A stretch of 64,000 nucleotides of DNA, from the NCBI RefSeq assembly GCF_010671565.1, contig NZ_JAABOQ010000005.1, forward strand, positions 523,800 to 587,799, given 5' to 3'. Origin of the DNA: Spongiivirga citrea (GTDB taxonomy: Bacteria > Bacteroidota > Bacteroidia > Flavobacteriales > Flavobacteriaceae). Below the pieces are notes generated by a model, which searched no databases, was not told the DNA's origin, and saw only the letters and a list, made by a program, of their open reading frames with translations. How positions within the stretch are numbered: position 1 is the first letter of the stretch; every line of letters begins with the position of its first letter. This document shows, in pieces, positions 8,253 through 16,881 of this stretch. Made by a program: the position numbers and the translations under genes.

Positions 8253-8711
8253 TTACTTGCTAACCCGCACACTCTCTGGAACCAAAATCGTATAGTCTCC
8301 ATTATTTCTAATTACATCGCGAACAATGCTCGAGCTTATAAATGAGGTTTTTGCGGCGGTTAGTAGAAATACTGTTTCAATTTTAGACAGTTTACGGTTG
8401 GTATGCGCAATGGCCTTTTCAAATTCAAAATCAGCTGGATTTCTAAGACCCCTTAAAATAAATTGAGCATCAATCTCTTTACAGAAGTCCACCGTTAAAC
8501 CTTTATAGGTAACCACTTTTACTTTTGGAAAATCTTTAAATGCGTCTTCAATAAATTGCTTGCGTTCTTCTAATGAAAACATATATTTTTTGTTCGCATT
8601 AATACCGATAGCAACAACCACTTCGTCAAAAAGTTGAACACCACGTTTTATAATATCATAATGCCCTAGTGTTAGCGGATCGAAGGATCCTGGGAAAATG
8701 GCTCGTCTCAT
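8253..8711 (-). CDS. coaD: Phosphopantetheine adenylyltransferase
   Basis: Transfers AMP from ATP to 4'-phosphopantetheine, the penultimate step of coenzyme A synthesis. The 152 residues match the family length. The nucleotidyltransferase motif GSFDPLTLGHYD at residues 8-19 contains the T/HxGH signature, and SFISSSIVRDV near the C-terminus matches the ISSTxxR motif. Its start overlaps the ddl stop by four bases (ATGA), indicating translational coupling. The coaD-ddl-PASTA-RluA neighbourhood is usual in Flavobacteriaceae. Confidence 0.97.
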   Translation of the reverse strand: MRRAIFPGSFDPLTLGHYDIIKRGVQLFDEVVVAIGINANKKYMFSLEERKQFIEDAFKDFPKVKVVTYKGLTVDFCKEIDAQFILRGLRNPADFEFEKAIAHTNRKLSKIETVFLLTAAKTSFISSSIVRDVIRNNGDYTILVPESVRVSK

Positions 8712-9700
8712 AAGGTGGTTTTTGTATTGGTTAATGCTTCTTCAATAGCGCTGTCAAACAATTCGGTTAAACTAAGTCCTGAAAATTTTGCTTGCATTGG
8801 TAAAATGCTAGCTTCGGTAAGCCCAGGCACTGTATTCATTTCAAGTAAGTATGGTTCGTTGTTTTTAAAAATGAATTCACTGCGGCTATAGCCTTTCATT
8901 TTTAGGATGTCGTATATTTTTGAAGCGACAGTGGATACTTTTTCTGCCATTTTATTTGATATCCTGGCTGGTGTAATCTCCTGTGATTTTCCTTCATATT
9001 TTGCTTCATAATCGAAAAAATCATTCTCGCTTATAATCTCAGTAATGCCTAAAACTTTGGTTTTGCCTTGGTAGGTTATTACACCTACAGAGACTTCGGT
9101 TCCATCGAGAAATTCTTCTATAATGATCTCATTATCTTCCTTAAAACTATTTTCAATCGCAGCAGGAAGTTCTTCTTCTTTATACACTTTACTTATTCCA
9201 AAACTACTACCAGCTTTATTTGCTTTTACAAAGCAGGGTAGACCCACAGCATCTACAATGCCTTTTGTGTCTATGGAATCTCCTTCATTTAAAAAATAAG
9301 ATTGTGCGGTCTTAATCCCATAGGGTTTTAAGGTCGATAACAGGTCTCTTTTATTAAAAGTCAGTGCTGACTGATAAAAATCGCAGCTGGTTTGAGGAAT
9401 GCCTAACAATTCGAAATAAGCTTGCATGAGTCCATCTTCACCAGGACTGCCATGGATCGCATTAAAAACGCAATCGAAATTATGAGTCTGACCATTAATA
9501 GTTACTGAAAAGTCATTTCTATCTATCGGGAATTCAGTGCCAGCATCATCAACATAACACCACTTGTCCTTAAATATATGTATGCGATATGCTATGTACT
9601 TCGTTTTATCTAAATGCTGATAAACAACTTCGCCGCTTTTTAAAGATATTTGATATTCCGACGAATATCCGCCCATGATGATGGCGATATTTTTTTTCAT
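8708..9700 (-). CDS. ddl: D-alanine--D-alanine ligase
   Basis: Joins two D-alanines using ATP to make the dipeptide for peptidoglycan precursors, in the cytosol. At 330 residues it is the family length. Features seen: N-terminal MGGYSSEYQISLKSG, HGSPGEDG, an ATP-grasp core (PCFVKANKAGSSFGISKV, IIIEEFLDGTEVSVGVI) and the C-terminal metal and D-Ala site EMNTVPGLTEAS. It is the first gene of a ddl-coaD-VOC transcript and diverges from the PASTA protein gene, with a 136-base gap between them that holds both promoters. Confidence 0.97.
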   Translation of the reverse strand: MKKNIAIIMGGYSSEYQISLKSGEVVYQHLDKTKYIAYRIHIFKDKWCYVDDAGTEFPIDRNDFSVTINGQTHNFDCVFNAIHGSPGEDGLMQAYFELLGIPQTSCDFYQSALTFNKRDLLSTLKPYGIKTAQSYFLNEGDSIDTKGIVDAVGLPCFVKANKAGSSFGISKVYKEEELPAAIENSFKEDNEIIIEEFLDGTEVSVGVITYQGKTKVLGITEIISENDFFDYEAKYEGKSQEITPARISNKMAEKVSTVASKIYDILKMKGYSRSEFIFKNNEPYLLEMNTVPGLTEASILPMQAKFSGLSLTELFDSAIEEALTNTKTTL

Positions 9701-9809
9701 GCTATGCTTACTGTAATTCGTGTAAACGAAGTTAATCTTATTTTAAAAGATAGTAAAACAAATAATCTGCAAAGTCGTTATTGCTTCAATGGTTAATGTT
9801 TGGGTTTAT

Positions 9810-9817
9810 TATATTTG
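9810..9817 (+). promoter_or_regulatory. -7 element upstream of the PASTA-rluA operon
   Basis: TATATTTG matches the TAnnTTTG -7 consensus, 19 bases before the ATG at 9837. No TTG is found at the expected 17-23 base spacing, so the -33 half is weak or absent. Confidence 0.5.
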
Positions 9818-9836
9818 CCCTACTAACAAATGCTAA

Positions 9837-10442
9837 ATGGGATTATTTAAGTTTATATGGAGCAAGTTGTTTTTAAAGCAGCTTGGTCTAGCTATTGTAG
9901 CGCTTATTTTGATTGGGTGGTTGATGATGCAATACCTAAACATGACTACCAATCATGGTGATTTTATTAAAGTACCACAATTAGAAAAGCAAACTTTGGA
10001 TATTGTTGAAATGAAGTTGAACGATGCCAAATTGCGATTTGAAGTTCGGGATTCAGCGAATTATAACCCTAATTTTCCGAAACATTCCGTAATCGAGCAA
10101 CAACCCGAGGCTGGCACACAGGTTAAAAAGGATCGTAAGATTTATTTAACCTTAAACCCTTCAGGATACCGCAAAGTTAGTGTACCTGATGTACGACAAA
10201 AAACAAGACGAAATGCCGAACCTGTTTTAAAAGCAATGGGCTTCAATATTGGTAAAATCACGTTTAGAAACCATATTTCACAGGAAGTTTTAGAAATACG
10301 TCATGACGGCAGAATCATCAAACCTGGTGAAATGCTACCACAAACGTCGAAAATTGATCTAGTAGTTGGCGATGGTAAAGGACGTTTGGTTGTGCCGGAT
10401 GATCCTGATGAAGAGGAAGGAGATACCGATGAAGGAAGATGA
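9837..10442 (+). CDS. PASTA domain membrane protein
   Basis: A 201-residue protein with one membrane helix at residues 13-31 and an extracytoplasmic part containing two PASTA domains (about 43-106 and 113-177; typical IEQQPEAGTQVKKDRKIYLTLN pattern). PASTA modules bind muropeptides or beta-lactam-like ligands in kinases and penicillin-binding proteins, but no kinase or transpeptidase domain is present here. The acidic tail ends in DDPDEEEGDTDEG. Location next to ddl fits a cell-wall role (inference). The rluA-like gene starts within its last codons. Confidence 0.88.
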   Translation: MGLFKFIWSKLFLKQLGLAIVALILIGWLMMQYLNMTTNHGDFIKVPQLEKQTLDIVEMKLNDAKLRFEVRDSANYNPNFPKHSVIEQQPEAGTQVKKDRKIYLTLNPSGYRKVSVPDVRQKTRRNAEPVLKAMGFNIGKITFRNHISQEVLEIRHDGRIIKPGEMLPQTSKIDLVVGDGKGRLVVPDDPDEEEGDTDEGR

Positions 10443-11460
10443 TCAAATAGAGGAGGCTAACCAAGAACTTTACGAACACTACCGCTTTGTAGCCGATAAA
10501 GGGCAAAACCCGCTTAGGGTTGACAAATATTTAATGAATCTTATCGAGAACGTTACCAGAAACAAAGTGCAGGCTGCTGCAAAGTCTGGTAATATTTTTG
10601 TAAACGATACTCCTGTAAAACAGAACTACAAAGTAAAAGGTGGCGATGTAGTAAAAGTGCTTTTTGAACACCCGCCATACGAGTTTTTATTAGTTCCTGA
10701 AAATATTCCTATTGATATTGTATATGAAGACGATGAATTGTTGGTTGTAAATAAGCCAGCTGGTATGGTGGTGCATCCAGGACATGGAAATTATTCAGGC
10801 ACTTTAATTAATGCATTGACTTTTCATTTCGAAAACTTGCCAAAAAACAGCAGTGATCGCCCAGGATTAGTACATCGTATCGATAAAGATACTAGCGGCC
10901 TGCTCGTAGTTGCCAAAACTGAACATGCGATGACGCATTTGGCAAAACAGTTTTTTGATAAAAGTAGTACAAGAGAATATGTCGCTTTGGTTTGGGGAAA
11001 TGTTGATGAAGATGAAGGTACAGTAGAAGGCTTTATCGGCCGTCATCCTAAAAACAGAATGCAGAATACTGTTTTTGAAGATGAGAGCCAAGGGAAACCA
11101 GCCGTCACACATTATAAAGTTTTAGAGCGTCTAGGTTATGTGACTTTGGTTTCTTGCAAATTAGAAACCGGTCGTACCCATCAAATCAGGGTACATATGA
11201 AGCATATTGGTCATACCTTATTTAATGATGAGCGATATGGTGGGGAGAAGATTTTGAAAGGGACCACTTTTACAAAATACAAACAGTTTGTAGACAACTG
11301 CTTTAAAATTCTGCCAAGACAAGCACTTCATGCAAAAACACTTGGTTTTGAGCATCCAATTACTGGAAAATGGTTAGAATTCAATACTGATATTCCTGAA
11401 GATATGCAAAAGTGTATTGATAAGTGGCGGGATTATGCAAAGCATCGGGATATGGAATAA
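10429..11460 (+). CDS. RluA-family pseudouridine synthase
   Basis: Isomerises specific uridines in rRNA (RluD/RluC-like; exact site not readable). With the start at 10429 it has 343 residues: an S4 RNA-binding domain at about 30-80, then the catalytic core with HRIDKDTSG (catalytic Asp about residue 152) and LETGRTHQIRVHMKHIGH. I choose this ATG because it follows a GGAAGGAG-type stretch and overlaps the PASTA gene by 14 bases; an upstream start at 10366 would add 21 residues unlike the family. Confidence 0.93.
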   Translation: MKEDDQIEEANQELYEHYRFVADKGQNPLRVDKYLMNLIENVTRNKVQAAAKSGNIFVNDTPVKQNYKVKGGDVVKVLFEHPPYEFLLVPENIPIDIVYEDDELLVVNKPAGMVVHPGHGNYSGTLINALTFHFENLPKNSSDRPGLVHRIDKDTSGLLVVAKTEHAMTHLAKQFFDKSSTREYVALVWGNVDEDEGTVEGFIGRHPKNRMQNTVFEDESQGKPAVTHYKVLERLGYVTLVSCKLETGRTHQIRVHMKHIGHTLFNDERYGGEKILKGTTFTKYKQFVDNCFKILPRQALHAKTLGFEHPITGKWLEFNTDIPEDMQKCIDKWRDYAKHRDME

Positions 11461-11513
11461 GAGCTAACAGAAGCTTTTAAAAATTCCAATAATTCCAATT
11501 TTTTCGAAATTTC

Positions 11514-11553
11514 TTCGTGAACCTTTGTGATTCTCTGTGCACCTCTGTGTAAT
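11514..11553. repeat. Four degenerate tandem decamers of the TnTGTG type
   Basis: Four consecutive 10-base units (TTCGTGAACC, TTTGTGATTC, TCTGTGCACC, TCTGTGTAAT) share a T-pyrimidine-pyrimidine-GTG core. They lie in the 218-base gap between rluA-like and yaaA. Function is unknown; similar GTG-rich stretches recur in Bacteroidota intergenic DNA (from memory). Confidence 0.55.
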
Positions 11554-11647
11554 AGCCAAACGACTAAATTTTTGTTTCAATAGACTATATCAATACTCTT
11601 ATAAATATAGATAGTTCTCTTTTTTAGGTGAACTGCACTTTCCTGTG

Positions 11648-11655
11648 TAAATTTG
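11648..11655 (+). promoter_or_regulatory. -7 element upstream of yaaA
   Basis: TAAATTTG fits TAnnTTTG and sits 23 bases before the yaaA ATG. No clear TTG lies at the proper distance upstream. Confidence 0.45.
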
Positions 11656-11678
11656 AGTAGTTAATAAGATTAAAACGC

Positions 11679-12440
11679 ATGAAAATTGTAGTATCACCAG
11701 CCAAGTCATTAAATTTTGAAGCAGAACTACCCACTAACAAGCATTCGCAGCCTTGTTTTTTAAGCGAAGCTGAACGATTGAGCAAGATGTTGAAAAAGAA
11801 ATCGGCTAAAAGTTTATCAAAATTAATGAGTATTAGTGATAATTTAGGTCAGCTGAACTATGAGCGGAATCAGAACTGGAGTCTTCCTTTTACGGTTGAA
11901 AACGCCCGACCGGCAGCTTATGCATTTAATGGAGATGTATATACTGGTCTAGACGCATATACCATTTCAGAAGAAAAATTAGAAACATTACAAAACACCC
12001 TGCGAATTTTATCTGGGTTGTATGGTGTTTTAAAGCCGTTAGATTTGATACAGCCTTATCGACTTGAAATGGGAACAAAACTTTCGGTTGGTAAGAATAA
12101 AAACTTATATGAATTCTGGAGAAAGAAAGTCACTCAGCAATTAAACGATGAATTAGCTGATGATGAGCTGTTCTTAAACCTTGCCAGCAATGAATATTTT
12201 GGCGCTGTTGACACCAAAGCTTTAAAAGTACCAGTTATTACTCCGATTTTTAAAGATTGGAAAAATGGACAACTAAAAATGATAAGTTTCTTCGCTAAAA
12301 AAGCACGCGGATTAATGACTCGTTATATAATCGATACCGATGCACAAACAATTGACGACATTAAGGGCTTTAATTATGACGGTTACGGTTTTAGTGAAGA
12401 GCATAGCACTAAGGCAAATGAATTGGTGTTTATCAGATAG
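11679..12440 (+). CDS. yaaA: Peroxide stress protein YaaA (UPF0246)
   Basis: The 253-residue protein begins with the family hallmark [14 protein letters not shown] and contains [16 protein letters not shown] and [25 protein letters not shown], all typical of YaaA. In E. coli YaaA limits iron-dependent damage under hydrogen peroxide stress, and the fold binds DNA. It is cytosolic with no signal. A VOC protein gene follows after 6 bases and is probably co-transcribed. Confidence 0.96.
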   Translation: MKIVVSPAKSLNFEAELPTNKHSQPCFLSEAERLSKMLKKKSAKSLSKLMSISDNLGQLNYERNQNWSLPFTVENARPAAYAFNGDVYTGLDAYTISEEKLETLQNTLRILSGLYGVLKPLDLIQPYRLEMGTKLSVGKNKNLYEFWRKKVTQQLNDELADDELFLNLASNEYFGAVDTKALKVPVITPIFKDWKNGQLKMISFFAKKARGLMTRYIIDTDAQTIDDIKGFNYDGYGFSEEHSTKANELVFIR

Positions 12441-12446
12441 TCGGTA

Positions 12447-12821
12447 ATGAATCTAAACCAGATAACGGCACCTTCAATTAATCTTGCAGTTTCTGTTGCT
12501 TTTTATCAACAATTAGGACTTAAACTAATAGTTGATGCGTTACCCAATTATGCCCGATTTGAATGTCCTGATGGTTCATCAAGTTTTTCAATTCATTTGG
12601 TAGATGAGCTGCCAAAAGGAAATGGTATTTATATCTATTTCGAATTAGAAAACCTCGATGACAAAGTTAAAGAGTTAGTGGAATCGGGAATTCGATTTGA
12701 TAGCTCGGCTAAAGATCAAAAATGGCTTTGGCGTGAGGCAAGATTAAAAGATCCTGACGGGAATCAATTAATTTTATATCATGCGGGTGAAAACAGATTG
12801 AACCCTCCGTGGAGGATTTAA
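12447..12821 (+). CDS. VOC-family (glyoxalase-like) protein
   Basis: A 124-residue single-unit VOC protein (about two beta-alpha-beta modules): ITAPSINLAVSVAFYQQLGLKLIV at the N-terminus and WREARLKDPDGNQLILYHAGENR at the C-terminus. The DPDGNQL motif is diagnostic of the superfamily and provides a metal-site glutamate equivalent nearby. The substrate is unknown. It is probably transcribed with yaaA. Confidence 0.85.
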   Translation: MNLNQITAPSINLAVSVAFYQQLGLKLIVDALPNYARFECPDGSSSFSIHLVDELPKGNGIYIYFELENLDDKVKELVESGIRFDSSAKDQKWLWREARLKDPDGNQLILYHAGENRLNPPWRI

Positions 12822-12848
12822 CCAAACCTATTTAAAACTAGAATATAT

Positions 12849-13022
12849 CTATTCCTCCGTTTCTGCTTCTTCTTTTTTCTTTGGTTTAGCCTTCTTTTTA
12901 GGAGCTGGAGTTTCTTTTACTACTGGTGGGGTATATGCAGCTGTTTTTTTTCGTTTTCTACGAGCGCCAAATGTGCCTAGTCTAATTTTACCTCTTCTGG
13001 TTTTTTTGTCACCTTTTCCCAT
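12849..13022 (-). CDS. 30S ribosomal protein THX family, with long C-terminal tail
   Basis: A 57-residue very basic protein that begins MGKGDKKTRRGKIRLGTFG, the THX signature that packs against 16S rRNA in the 30S head. It continues with RRKRKK, a Pro/Lys-rich tract and an acidic end EEAETEE. THX proteins are usually 25-40 residues, so the last 25 or so residues are an extension. The gene is on the minus strand between two plus-strand genes, with a near-consensus promoter (TTG-N19-TAACTTTA) 31 bases before its start. Confidence 0.85.
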   Translation of the reverse strand: MGKGDKKTRRGKIRLGTFGARRKRKKTAAYTPPVVKETPAPKKKAKPKKKEEAETEE

Positions 13023-13053
13023 GGTTTGGTTGATTTTTGTAGTGGTTGAAACT

Positions 13054-13083
13054 TAAAGTTAATCATTTTGAACTTAAAATCAA
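13054..13083 (-). promoter_or_regulatory. Promoter of the THX gene
   Basis: On the minus strand TTG, a 19-base spacer and TAACTTTA match TTG-N19-TAnnTTTG with one difference in the last base. It lies 31 bases before the THX ATG. Confidence 0.55.
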
Positions 13084-13145
13084 TGAATTGTATGCAAGCG
13101 ATAGCTTGTATTTTCCGATATTCGTAGCCAATAACTCGATTTATT

Positions 13146-13799
13146 TTGTTCATTCATACACACCCATACCAACCATTTATTCCTGAAAACGCTACCAAAT
13201 TAATAGTAGGTACGCTGCCTCCTCCTAGATTCACTACAGGAGATTTAAAACCTGACGATGTCAATTTTTGTTACGGTAGCAGGGACGGTATGTTATGGCG
13301 AATACTTGACCAGATTTTTGAACTAGATTTAGTCTTTGAAAACACCGATTTTCCTATTAAACAACGCAAGGGCTTTTTAGAAAAACAAGGAATCGGAATC
13401 TGCGATATAGTGGATAGTGCTCAACGCGAAAAGATCGATGCTTCTGATCTTGGGATGCAGCATATAAAGCTTCGCGATTTAGTTGGTTATTTAAGGAAAT
13501 ATCCCAAAGTTGATACCCTGTTATTTACTGGCGGTAATAGTAAAAACGGACCAGAATATTTTTTTAGAAGGCATCTTCGTGAATACAAAATGAGTTTAAA
13601 ACTGGTGGAAAAATCCACTCCTAAGATTCACGAAGTTGAAATTGATGACAGAATTGTTAGAACAGTTTCACTTACAGCACCTACTGGGACTGCTAATATT
13701 GCGGTAGGGAGTAATCCTCTATACAAGCAATTAAAAGCAAAGAACCCAGAATTCAATACGTTTGATTTTAGAGTGATGCAGTATCGGGAGTTTTTTTAA
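13146..13799 (+). CDS. Uracil-DNA glycosylase superfamily protein
   Basis: A 217-residue protein with the UDG-superfamily opening ATKLIVGTLPPPRF, a GSRDGMLWRIL helix resembling the NxFWxxL region of G/U or hypoxanthine glycosylases, and a late LTAPTGTANIAVG loop. Such enzymes remove deaminated bases from DNA, but activity is not certain for this subgroup. The frame has a TAG at 13125, and no ATG lies between that stop and HTHPYQPF, so the likely start is the TTG at 13146. Confidence 0.72.
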   Translation: MFIHTHPYQPFIPENATKLIVGTLPPPRFTTGDLKPDDVNFCYGSRDGMLWRILDQIFELDLVFENTDFPIKQRKGFLEKQGIGICDIVDSAQREKIDASDLGMQHIKLRDLVGYLRKYPKVDTLLFTGGNSKNGPEYFFRRHLREYKMSLKLVEKSTPKIHEVEIDDRIVRTVSLTAPTGTANIAVGSNPLYKQLKAKNPEFNTFDFRVMQYREFF

Positions 13800-13817
13800 A
13801 AATTGACTGCGATAGTT

Positions 13818-13958
13818 GTCTGTTCGAGTGGTTTTCGACGAAGTATGAGGAAGAAAAATGTATCGAGAACCTTAGAATGATAAATTGAATGGTTAAGCAA
13901 GCTTCTCGATACAATTTTCATTTTCATTTCCAATAAAATAAAAATCACTCGAAGTGAC
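13818..13958. repeat. Inverted doublet of the GTATCGAGA/TTCGAGTG repeat family
   Basis: The left arm (13818-13873) runs from GTCTGTTCGAGTGG to GTATCGAGAACCTT. The right arm (13899-13958) is its degenerate reverse complement, from AAGCTTCTCGATACA to CACTCGAAGTGAC. Arm ends are conserved and the 25-30 base middles are not. Single arms of the same family occur at 19529-19582 and 55111-55166. The element fills the gap between two convergent genes. Confidence 0.7.
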
Positions 13959-13978
13959 ACTTCGCTATCGGACTAAGC

Positions 13979-15457
13979 CTAGTCCATTGACGTAGTCAAA
14001 ATCCCATAAAAAGTTTTCATTCCATACTCGATCATTCCGACTTTAATATTTTCGTTTGGGCTGTGTTGATTGTTATCAGCATTGACCATAGGGACTAAAA
14101 TGGCGGGAATATTTAGTTCATTGATAAAAGGAGAGATTGGCACTGTACCGCCCATAATTCTAATACGAACCAGCTCATCACCATGAGTGTTTTTCATGAC
14201 AGCTTGTAGCCAGTTTGAAAATGGACTATCAATATCAGTTCTAAATGGTTTTGTAACTCCTCTTGACTCAAACTTTAAAATTTTATCATGAGCTGCTCTT
14301 TCTTCAGCTGTAGGATCTTTTTCAACAATATGATAACCCTGTTTTTGAATGTGTTTTTTAACTAGATCTTTTAAACGGTTACCATCACTCTCTGGCACTA
14401 AGCGAATATCAATTTCTGCTACTGTCCTATCTGGAACAATTGTACGGGCTTTGCTGCCTGTCCATCCTGAATTAATTCCACGAACATTTAAAGAAGGGTA
14501 TTGCAATGCTTCCTGATAATTTGCTCCGACCGTTTCAGCTGTCTTAATGCTTAACTTGGATAAGATTGATGCCTGATCATCAGGTACCGCAGCTAAAATC
14601 TCTTTGGTTGCATCATTAAGAGAAATACCATCATAATATCCCGGAATAAGCACTTTTCCTTGCTCATCTTTCATACTAGACAATAATGCAGCCATTCTAA
14701 AAGACGGATTGGGTGCATAATTGCCATAATGACCACTATGTTGCGGTTTTACGGGTCCGTATGTGGTTAAGGTTACTGTGGTGATTCCGCGGCAACCATA
14801 AGCCAAAGTTGGTTTACCTGAAGTGTGAACTGGACCATCACTTATTACCAAATAATCGGCTTTTAAAAGACTTTTGTATTGTTTTACAGCCTTTGGAAGT
14901 GGTTTACTTCCTTTTTCTTCTTCACTATCTAAAATTACCTTTACATTAAAAGGAACTTCCTTTGATTCTTGCTTTAGAACATCGAATGCATTTAGTAACA
15001 TCACAATAGGACCTTTATCATCTGAAGTAGAGCGGCCATATAGGCGCCATTCATTATCAATACCATTTTCTAATTTTGACCAATCGAGATCCGTAGTTCC
15101 GTCTCTTAAAACCAGCTCATACGGATTTTTCTGACCCCATTTCGAAGGGTCTACCGCCTGCCCATCAAAATGCATATAAAACAGTAATGTAGGCAAGCCT
15201 TCTTTTATCGGAAGATTAGCAAAGAATAATGGCTCGCCATCCGTTGGAAGTTGAGCGGTATTGAAGCCACGTTCTTTAAATTGCTTTTCTAACCAAAAAA
15301 TGTTGCGCATCATATCACTATGTTCTAATGCGTCATTGGGAATGGCTATAAATTCTTTAAGCTCATTAATGGCAGGTACAAGTTGTTTTTTAATTGATTC
15401 TTGTGCTTTTAATGGTGCTATTATGATCAGGAAAATACTGATTAATCGAAGTTTCAT
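13979..15457 (-). CDS. M20-family metallopeptidase (dipeptidase-like), secreted
   Basis: The start at 15457 gives a 492-residue protein with a cleavable signal (KLRLISIFLIIIAPLKAQ); upstream in-frame Met codons would bury the signal. Zinc-site motifs of M20 peptidases are seen: FYMHFDGQAVDP, GRSTSDDKGPI and the catalytic Glu pair in ILDSEEEKGSK. A dimerisation domain follows (about 230-400). It probably hydrolyses dipeptides or amino-acid derivatives in the periplasm. It appears to be transcribed alone. Confidence 0.9.
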   Translation of the reverse strand: MKLRLISIFLIIIAPLKAQESIKKQLVPAINELKEFIAIPNDALEHSDMMRNIFWLEKQFKERGFNTAQLPTDGEPLFFANLPIKEGLPTLLFYMHFDGQAVDPSKWGQKNPYELVLRDGTTDLDWSKLENGIDNEWRLYGRSTSDDKGPIVMLLNAFDVLKQESKEVPFNVKVILDSEEEKGSKPLPKAVKQYKSLLKADYLVISDGPVHTSGKPTLAYGCRGITTVTLTTYGPVKPQHSGHYGNYAPNPSFRMAALLSSMKDEQGKVLIPGYYDGISLNDATKEILAAVPDDQASILSKLSIKTAETVGANYQEALQYPSLNVRGINSGWTGSKARTIVPDRTVAEIDIRLVPESDGNRLKDLVKKHIQKQGYHIVEKDPTAEERAAHDKILKFESRGVTKPFRTDIDSPFSNWLQAVMKNTHGDELVRIRIMGGTVPISPFINELNIPAILVPMVNADNNQHSPNENIKVGMIEYGMKTFYGILTTSMD

Positions 15458-15543
15458 ATACATAGATTTCTGTAGATAAAAGTAATGAAACCAATTCAAC
15501 CATCATAGTGAAGTACACCTACCAATAATGTTAAAAAATGAAG

Positions 15544-16050
15544 TTAGAAACTATACCCTAATCCTATATAAGCCCCATCGACAAAACCAACCCCTGTTCT
15601 AAATACGAGCCCATTTGAAACTTGTTTTCTATATCCGATAGAAAAATATGGCAATAAAACTCCTTCGTCCGTATCACCATCGACTGGGTCATCATTAGTT
15701 CTTCCGATGAGATAACTTAGTCCTAAATTGGCTTCCATATGACCTTTTCCCGTTCCTGTTAACCCAGTAACACCTGCGGTAATAATTGGGCCTTCTGTAT
15801 TAAGACCGGAGAAAGTTCCAATATATTGATAGCCTCCTTTAAGTGTGGCATAATAGGATTTGAAAAAACCAGTTTCATTTTGTGCGATGCGATAATCGTA
15901 TGAAATATTTCCGGAAGCTGTAATAAAAAAGGTTCCTGCTGAAACATGAATTACGTGTTTCGGTGCCGCGAAATTTTGATTTTCATCTTCTTGAGCAACT
16001 ATCGAATTAGATATGGCAATTGATAGAAATGCCAGTAAAATGAATTTCAT
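15544..16050 (-). CDS. Small secreted, probable outer-membrane beta-barrel protein
   Basis: A 168-residue protein with a signal peptide ending NSIVAQ and a mature part of alternating aromatic/polar strands with a C-terminal phenylalanine (GLGYSF), as in small outer-membrane barrels. The acidic turn DDPVDGDTDEG may be a surface loop or bind calcium. I do not recognise a named family. It lies between trpA and the M20 peptidase on the same strand, with gaps of 67 and 86 bases. Confidence 0.6.
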   Translation of the reverse strand: MKFILLAFLSIAISNSIVAQEDENQNFAAPKHVIHVSAGTFFITASGNISYDYRIAQNETGFFKSYYATLKGGYQYIGTFSGLNTEGPIITAGVTGLTGTGKGHMEANLGLSYLIGRTNDDPVDGDTDEGVLLPYFSIGYRKQVSNGLVFRTGVGFVDGAYIGLGYSF

Positions 16051-16117
16051 TATTGGTCATTTAGAATTACTCTAAAGATAGGGTTTTGAAATAAGGGTTG
16101 CTTTAATAGAATTAATT

Positions 16118-16879
16118 TTAGCGAATACTTCTTATAAAATGGGAAATTCCATCGATTCCTTTTTCAGTTAGTGTTTTAATAAATGCTGACCCAATAATAG
16201 CCCCTTTTGATTTTGCCGTGGCAGCCGTAAAAGTGTCTGAATTACTGATTCCAAATCCTACAATTTGCGGATTCTTTAGGTTCATACTAGCAATGCGCTC
16301 AAAGTAATCTTCTTGCTCGTTTCCGAACCCACTTTTTGCTCCAGTAGTACTTGCGGAGCTAACCATATAGATAAATGCGTCGCTTGCTTCATCAATTTGG
16401 CGAATACGTTCGTCAGAAGTCTGAGGCGTGATCAAAAAGATATTACTCAAATTGTATTTTTTGAAAATCGCTTTATATTCTTCTTGATATTCCGCAAGCG
16501 GAAGGTCAGGCATGATGATGCCGTCAATTCCAATTTCGGCGCACTTAGCGCAGAATTTTTCCACACCATATTGAAACATAGGGTTGAAATATCCCATAAC
16601 GATTAGTGGAATATCCACAGTTTTTCTAATGTCTTTTATTTGATTGAACAAGACATCTGTAGTCATTCCATTGTGCAAAGCTTCAGTAGAACTTGCTTGA
16701 ATAGTTGGTCCATCTGCTAGCGGATCAGAAAATGGTAACCCGATCTCGATCATATCGACTCCATTTTCTTGTAGCTTTTCGATCACAGTTACTGTATCAT
16801 TTAATTCAGGGTATCCCGCTGTGAAGTATATGGAAAGAAGCTTTTTGTCTTCTTGTAGTTTCTTGTGTATTCTATTCAT
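16118..16879 (-). CDS. trpA: Tryptophan synthase alpha subunit
   Basis: Cleaves indole-3-glycerol phosphate to indole and glyceraldehyde 3-phosphate and passes indole to TrpB. The 253-residue TIM barrel shows the catalytic-Glu segment MIEIGLPFSDPLADGP (residues 40-55) with the second acid in SDPLADGP, plus GIIMPDLPLAEY and the phosphate loop GFGIS. It is the last gene of the trp operon, 2 bases after trpB. Confidence 0.97.
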   Translation of the reverse strand: MNRIHKKLQEDKKLLSIYFTAGYPELNDTVTVIEKLQENGVDMIEIGLPFSDPLADGPTIQASSTEALHNGMTTDVLFNQIKDIRKTVDIPLIVMGYFNPMFQYGVEKFCAKCAEIGIDGIIMPDLPLAEYQEEYKAIFKKYNLSNIFLITPQTSDERIRQIDEASDAFIYMVSSASTTGAKSGFGNEQEDYFERIASMNLKNPQIVGFGISNSDTFTAATAKSKGAIIGSAFIKTLTEKGIDGISHFIRSIR

Positions 16880-16881
16880 GC

